From Actinomycetes bacterium (GTDB lineage Bacteria; Actinomycetota; Acidimicrobiia; Acidimicrobiales; RAAP-2), in the NCBI GenBank assembly GCA_021809495.1, contig JAKAZI010000002.1, forward strand, positions 1 to 55,367: a stretch of 55,367 nucleotides of DNA. The letters are read 5' to 3'. The notes under the pieces were generated by a model. That model worked only from the letters and a program-made list of their open reading frames with translations, did not search any database and was not told the origin of the DNA. Both the position numbers and the translations under genes were made by a program. Positions 51,562-55,367 of this stretch are shown here, one piece after another (position 1 is the first letter of the stretch; the number at the start of each line of letters is the position of its first letter).

Positions 51562-52680
51562 CTAGAGCAGGTCGCGCAGCGGCGTGTAGTTCAGTCCGTG
51601 AGACTCGGCAACGGGACCGTAGGTGATCGCGCCATTGACGGTGTTGACGCCTTCGGCCAACGCGTCGTCGGCGAGCACGGCCTCACGCCACCCGTGGTGC
51701 GCCAGTTCCATCGCGTAGGGCAGGGTCGCGTTCGCGAGCGCCGCGGTGGAGGTGTTCGGCACCGCGCCGGGCATGTTGGCCACGCAGTAGAAGATCGATC
51801 CGTTCACTTCGAAGACCGGGTCCGAGTGCGTCGTCGGCCGCGTCGCCTCGAAGCATCCACCCTGGTCGACCGAGATGTCCACGAGCACTGAACCGTCGCG
51901 CATCTTCGCCACCAGGTCATTGCTCACCAACTTGGGCGCCTTGGCACCGACGACGAGAACCGCGCCGATGACGATGTCGGCGCCGATGCAGGCCTCTTCC
52001 AGGCTCAAGGTCGACGAGGCGATCGTCTCGAGACGTCCATCGAAGTGATGGTCGACCTGTCGCAACCGGTCCAGGTTCTTGTCGAGAATCTTCACGTTGG
52101 CGTGCAACCCGACGGCGAGCGTCGCGGCGGCCAGTCCGGCGACACCGGCCCCGATCACGACGACGCTCACGGGTGCGACGCCCGGGACGCCACTGATCAA
52201 TGAGCCGTGGCCACCGCCGGGTCGCATGAGGTGGTGGGCACCCATCAGCGGCGCCATCCGTCCAGCGACCTCGCTCATCGGCGTGAGCAGCGGCAGGGTG
52301 TTGTCGCGCAGCCGCACCGTCTCGTAGGCGATCGCGACGTTGTTCGCCGCCACGAGGGCGTCGGTGCATTCGCGCGAGGCCGCGAGGTGCAGGTACGTAA
52401 AGAGGACCTGGTTCTTGTGCGCGGCCAGTCGCGGGTACTCCACCGCGATCGGCTCCTTAACCTTCATGATCATGTCGCTGTCGGCCCAGACGTCGTCCAC
52501 GTCGTCGACGATCGTGGCGCCATTGGCCACGTAGTCCTCGTCACTGATGGACGAGCCAACGCCCGCTCCGCGCTCGATAAGGACCTGGTGACCCGCGCCG
52601 GTGAGCTCGCGAGCGCCCGCCGGCGTGAGCGCCACGCGGTTTTCATCGGTCTTGATTTCCTTGGGTACGCCTATTTTCAT
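51562..52680 (-). CDS. ald: Alanine dehydrogenase
   Basis: A 372-residue NAD-dependent enzyme interconverting alanine with pyruvate and ammonia. MKIGVPKEIKTDENRVALTP is the typical start. Catalytic Lys75 and His98 (MKVKEP, TYLHLA), the Rossmann motif VIGAGVAGLAAATLA and C-terminal NMPGAVPNTSTAALANATLPY are family marks. I select the ATG at 52680, not the one three codons earlier, since it gives the usual N-terminus and lies seven bases after TAGGAT. It recycles ammonium or feeds pyruvate next to a polyamine uptake system. Confidence 0.95.
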   Translation of the reverse strand: MKIGVPKEIKTDENRVALTPAGARELTGAGHQVLIERGAGVGSSISDEDYVANGATIVDDVDDVWADSDMIMKVKEPIAVEYPRLAAHKNQVLFTYLHLAASRECTDALVAANNVAIAYETVRLRDNTLPLLTPMSEVAGRMAPLMGAHHLMRPGGGHGSLISGVPGVAPVSVVVIGAGVAGLAAATLAVGLHANVKILDKNLDRLRQVDHHFDGRLETIASSTLSLEEACIGADIVIGAVLVVGAKAPKLVSNDLVAKMRDGSVLVDISVDQGGCFEATRPTTHSDPVFEVNGSIFYCVANMPGAVPNTSTAALANATLPYAMELAHHGWREAVLADDALAEGVNTVNGAITYGPVAESHGLNYTPLRDLL

Positions 52681-52687
52681 GAAATTC

Positions 52688-52693
52688 ATCCTA
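52688..52693 (-). promoter_or_regulatory. -10 box TAGGAT, leaderless promoter of ald
   Basis: TAGGAT followed by seven bases and the ATG at 52680; supports the shorter start. Confidence 0.5.
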
Positions 52694-52726
52694 ATTTGCC
52701 GTTTGCGGTGCCCTCGTTGGCTCCGA

Positions 52727-53581
52727 CTACGCCTTCTTTCGCGCGAGCACGATGCTCAGGATCGCAAAGCCGATCCCGACGGTGAAGATCGCGGTTCCAA
52801 AGACGAACACTTGTGGCGGGATACCCACGCGGGTCGCACCGAACACCCACACGGGGAACGGCACACTCGTACCACTGAGGAAATTCGACGTCACGAAGTC
52901 GTCGATCGAGATCGCGAAGGCCATGAGCGCACCGGCGAGAACACCGGGCATGATCAGCGGCAACGTCACGCGCGTAAAGGTTACTGCGGGAGTCGCCCCG
53001 AGGTCGTAGGCGGCCTCTTCGAGCGCCGTGTCGAACCCGGCGAGCCGGGCGCGTACGGTGACCGTGACGTAGGCGATTGAGAACATGACGTGGGCGAGCA
53101 CGAGGGTGAGGAAGCCGCGGCCGATGTTGAACGTGACGAACAGACCGAGCAGCGACGCCCCCATGACGATCTCCGGGGCGGCGATGTTCAAGAAGATCAC
53201 CTGCTCGAACGCGCCCTTGCCCCGGAACCGGGGTGGTCGGTAGCGCACGAGCGCGATGGCGAGCATCGTGCCGAGCACCGTCGCGATGAGCGTGCTCACG
53301 AGCGCCAGGCGGATCGATAACCAGAACGAGGCCGTCAGGCCGGGCACGTTGCTCCACTGGTGATACCACTGCGAGGTGAAGCCGTTCCACGAGAAACTCA
53401 CCAACTGCATGCTGCCGATGGTCTTATTGAAGCTGTAAAAGATCATGACGATGATCGGGAACACCAGGTACGCGATGACGAGCCACGAGTAGGTCGGCAG
53501 CAGGAACCGCGTCCAGCGCCGCTTCTTGGCGCCCCGTGCCTGGGGCGCTATCGCGGTGGAAGGTTGGTCGAGCAGCGTCAT
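52727..53581 (-). CDS. ABC transporter permease, PotC-like
   Basis: A 284-residue inner-membrane permease with about six helices. The cytoplasmic EAA loop reads EEAAYDLGATPAVTFTRVTLPLIMPG, the contact site for the ATPase. SFNKTIG and FAISIDDFVTSNFLSG are characteristic of PotC/YdcV spermidine-putrescine permeases. It overlaps the PotB-like gene by four bases. Together with the binding protein it forms an importer for polyamines or a similar cation. The ATPase gene is not in the window. Confidence 0.9.
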   Translation of the reverse strand: MTLLDQPSTAIAPQARGAKKRRWTRFLLPTYSWLVIAYLVFPIIVMIFYSFNKTIGSMQLVSFSWNGFTSQWYHQWSNVPGLTASFWLSIRLALVSTLIATVLGTMLAIALVRYRPPRFRGKGAFEQVIFLNIAAPEIVMGASLLGLFVTFNIGRGFLTLVLAHVMFSIAYVTVTVRARLAGFDTALEEAAYDLGATPAVTFTRVTLPLIMPGVLAGALMAFAISIDDFVTSNFLSGTSVPFPVWVFGATRVGIPPQVFVFGTAIFTVGIGFAILSIVLARKKA

Positions 53582-54489
53582 AGGTACTGCTCGATCGTTC
53601 GCGAACCCAAGAGTCGGGCGTAGAGGAAGATGCCGAGCAGGGCCACGACGAGCAGGATCGCCGAAAGCGACGCCCCACCGGCGTAGTCCAACGTCACGAG
53701 GAACTGATTCTGAATCACCGTCCCGATCATGGTGTTGGAGGTCCCGCCGAGGATCTCCTGGTTGACGTAGTCACCGAACATCGGGATGAACGTCAGCAGG
53801 AAGGCGGCGAAGATGCCGGGCACGGCGAGGGGCATGATGACCTTCATGAAGCCCACTCGCTTGGTCGCGTACAGGTCGTGGGCGGCCTCGAGCACCCGTC
53901 GATCGATTCGTTCCAGGGCCACGTAGAGCGGTAACGCGGTAAAGGGGAGGTAGTTGTAGGCCAACCCGGCCATCACCGCGTAACTCGTGCCCAGGATGTG
54001 GAAGCCCTGGGGCAGCAGGTGGATGTGCTTGAGTGCCCCAAGAACCACGCCGTTGTTAGAGAGCACGAACTCCCAGACGATCGTTCGGATCACGAACGAG
54101 ACGAAGAACGGCACGAGCAGCATCAGCAGGAAGAAGTTCTTGCGACGCCCGCCGTAGAAGGCGATCCAGTAGGCGATCGGGAACGAGATGATCAGGTCCA
54201 CCACCGTCGAGGCGGCGGCGAAGTAGAGACTGGTGATGAACTCCTGGTGATAGAGGCTCATCTCACTCGAGAACTCGCCCCAGTGCCAGGCCATCACGCA
54301 CGCCCCCGTCGAAGGGCTGCACGTCTTGAGCGACAGCGAGAGCATCAGCACCAACGGCACGAGGAACAGCAGCAGGAGCCACAGACCCGACGGCAGGCTG
54401 AGTAGGTAGGGCGCGAGCGCCCTACCTACTCGCCGAGGATGCCGGGTGGTTACGCGCCCTGGATGATCGGGAGGAACAGGTTGTTCCAC
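53578..54489 (-). CDS. ABC transporter permease, PotB-like
   Basis: A 303-residue permease with about six helices. EAAHDLYATKRVGFMKVIMPLAVPG is the EAA loop; ISFPIAYWIAFYG and FIPMFGDYVNQEILGG match the PotB family. The GTG at 54489 overlaps the binding-protein gene by 40 bases and is preceded by GAGGAG at eight bases; no other start lies before the first helix, so the overlap appears real. Partner of the PotC-like permease. Confidence 0.88.
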   Translation of the reverse strand: MEQPVPPDHPGRVTTRHPRRVGRALAPYLLSLPSGLWLLLLFLVPLVLMLSLSLKTCSPSTGACVMAWHWGEFSSEMSLYHQEFITSLYFAAASTVVDLIISFPIAYWIAFYGGRRKNFFLLMLLVPFFVSFVIRTIVWEFVLSNNGVVLGALKHIHLLPQGFHILGTSYAVMAGLAYNYLPFTALPLYVALERIDRRVLEAAHDLYATKRVGFMKVIMPLAVPGIFAAFLLTFIPMFGDYVNQEILGGTSNTMIGTVIQNQFLVTLDYAGGASLSAILLVVALLGIFLYARLLGSRTIEQYL

Positions 54490-55367
54490 GCGTTGATCTC
54501 CTCTTGATTCTTAAAGGGGTAGTAGTTCTTCGACAGCTTGACCCGATCGGGGGTCGGAAAGACCGACGGTGAGTCAGCGGTCACCGACGTGGCGAGCCCG
54601 ATCGACGGGGCCATCGCCTTCAGCGCCGCCGCGTCCCAGCCCGTCGGGTGCAGCAGTTGCTGCTTCGCCGCGGGCACCGGGCAGATGTAGTCGTTGTAGT
54701 ACTCCACGACCGCCTGGGTCATCGGGCTGTAGTAGAAGTCCATCAGATTCATGGCGTCGAGCGGGTTCTGGGCGTAGAGCGGGATCGCCATGTTGTCGGT
54801 CCAGAGCATGAGGCCCTCTTTGGGCACCATGAGTACCAGGCTCTTGTACTTGCTGTTCAGGTTGGCTTGGAAGATGTCACCCGAATAGCACTGGGAGACC
54901 ACGGTGTCGCCGTTCTTGAGGTGCTGGATGTAGCTCTGGTCGTAGTAGGCGGCCACCAGTCCGTCACTGCGCTGCTGCTGGAGCTTCTTGGCGGCCTTGG
55001 CCCAGTCTTTCTCGGTCGAGGAGAACGGTTCGACGCCGATCGCGAGCAAACCGGCACTCCCCAGTTCGAAGGGGTCTGAAAGCATGCCGATCTTGCCGGC
55101 GTACTTCTTGTCGAACAGGATCTGAATGCTGTCGCCCGGGTTCGTCACGTGCTTGGCGTTATAGGCGACCGAGGTCCATCCCGACTGCCACGCCATCGTG
55201 TACTTATTGCCCGGGTCCCACGACGGGCTCTTGACCAGCGGTCCGGCGTACTTGTTGAAGTTCGGCATCAACTTGTGGTCGATTGGCACCAGCCAGCCGT
55301 TCTGCATGAGATAGCCCAACTCGGGGTTGTTGTTGGTCATCACGACGATGTCGTAACCGGTCGACTG
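54450..55367 (-). CDS. Extracellular solute-binding protein, PotD-like (5' end outside window)
   Basis: The C-terminal 305 residues of a spermidine/putrescine-type binding protein; the frame is open to the window edge, so the start and signal peptide are missing. GYDIVVMTNNNPELGYLMQ, MAWQSGWTSVAYN, SCYSGDIFQAN-like text near residue 165 and DNMAIPLYAQNPLDAMNLMDFYYSP are typical of PotD-family lobes. It should capture the substrate at the cell surface for the two permeases downstream. The ATPase (PotA) is expected just beyond the right edge. Confidence 0.9.
   Translation of the reverse strand, partial: QSTGYDIVVMTNNNPELGYLMQNGWLVPIDHKLMPNFNKYAGPLVKSPSWDPGNKYTMAWQSGWTSVAYNAKHVTNPGDSIQILFDKKYAGKIGMLSDPFELGSAGLLAIGVEPFSSTEKDWAKAAKKLQQQRSDGLVAAYYDQSYIQHLKNGDTVVSQCYSGDIFQANLNSKYKSLVLMVPKEGLMLWTDNMAIPLYAQNPLDAMNLMDFYYSPMTQAVVEYYNDYICPVPAAKQQLLHPTGWDAAALKAMAPSIGLATSVTADSPSVFPTPDRVKLSKNYYPFKNQEEINAWNNLFLPIIQGA

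Overview
The window is about 55 kb of dense, high-GC chromosomal DNA from an actinobacterium. An Acidimicrobiia-like lineage is my best guess, inferred from protein style rather than from any marker search. Supporting points are TANNNT -10 boxes placed 5-7 bases before start codons (leaderless mRNAs), frequent GTG starts, a long-form SerA with ACT domain, GatCAB, a DUF5522 protein and a PASTA-type kinase homologue. I see no rRNA, tRNA, CRISPR array or transposase.

Layout. 1-3.6 kb (minus): leuB-ilvE-hypothetical-acyl-CoA dehydrogenase. 3.7-7.3 kb (plus): greA-leuC-leuD-asparaginase. 7.3-11.3 kb (plus): an S1P-lyase-like PLP decarboxylase, an FGGY sugar kinase and an ACC deaminase. 11.3-13.7 kb (minus): leuA with a Leu-codon leader peptide and terminator, then a PQ-loop membrane protein. 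13.8-20.4 kb: a small membrane protein, an aldo/keto reductase, serA and an aminotransferase, with serC divergent, then an SDR/DUF2867 protein. 20.4-22.9 kb: a lower-GC islet with two exported proteins, bracketed by an exact 31-bp direct repeat of the ilvC 3' end. 22.9-28.1 kb (minus): ilvBNC behind a second attenuator (leader peptide with Ile, Leu and three Val codons), and ilvD. 28.2-33.1 kb (minus): esterase-gatCAB-DUF3048. 33.1-43.3 kb (minus): SDR, a Cys-rich small protein, a PASTA pseudokinase, ligA, mnmA, cysteine desulfurase, aldehyde dehydrogenase, MFS transporter. 43.3-47.6 kb: yceI/marR sharing an operator, then ileS. 47.7-52.7 kb: two GNAT proteins, HAD phosphatase, glutathione peroxidase, quinone oxidoreductase, DUF5522, alanine dehydrogenase. 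52.7-55.4 kb: a polyamine-type ABC transporter cut by the window edge.

The window thus holds a complete branched-chain amino acid pathway (ilvBNCD, ilvE, leuABCD) plus serine synthesis (serA, serC) and several amino-acid-using enzymes. The two committed steps, leuA and ilvB, each sit behind a ribosome-mediated attenuator whose codons match the product amino acids.

The most unusual signals are: (i) the islet with 31-bp repeats plus a separate exact 37-bp copy of serC, with the islet gene now ending in the ilvC C-terminus; (ii) two attenuators whose leader peptides appear to start leaderless mRNAs; (iii) a PASTA-domain kinase homologue lacking the catalytic Asp, the DFG motif and the helix-C Glu; (iv) four convergent gene pairs that each share one CTAG as the stop codon of both genes; (v) a MarR operator lying exactly between the -35 and -10 boxes of yceI.
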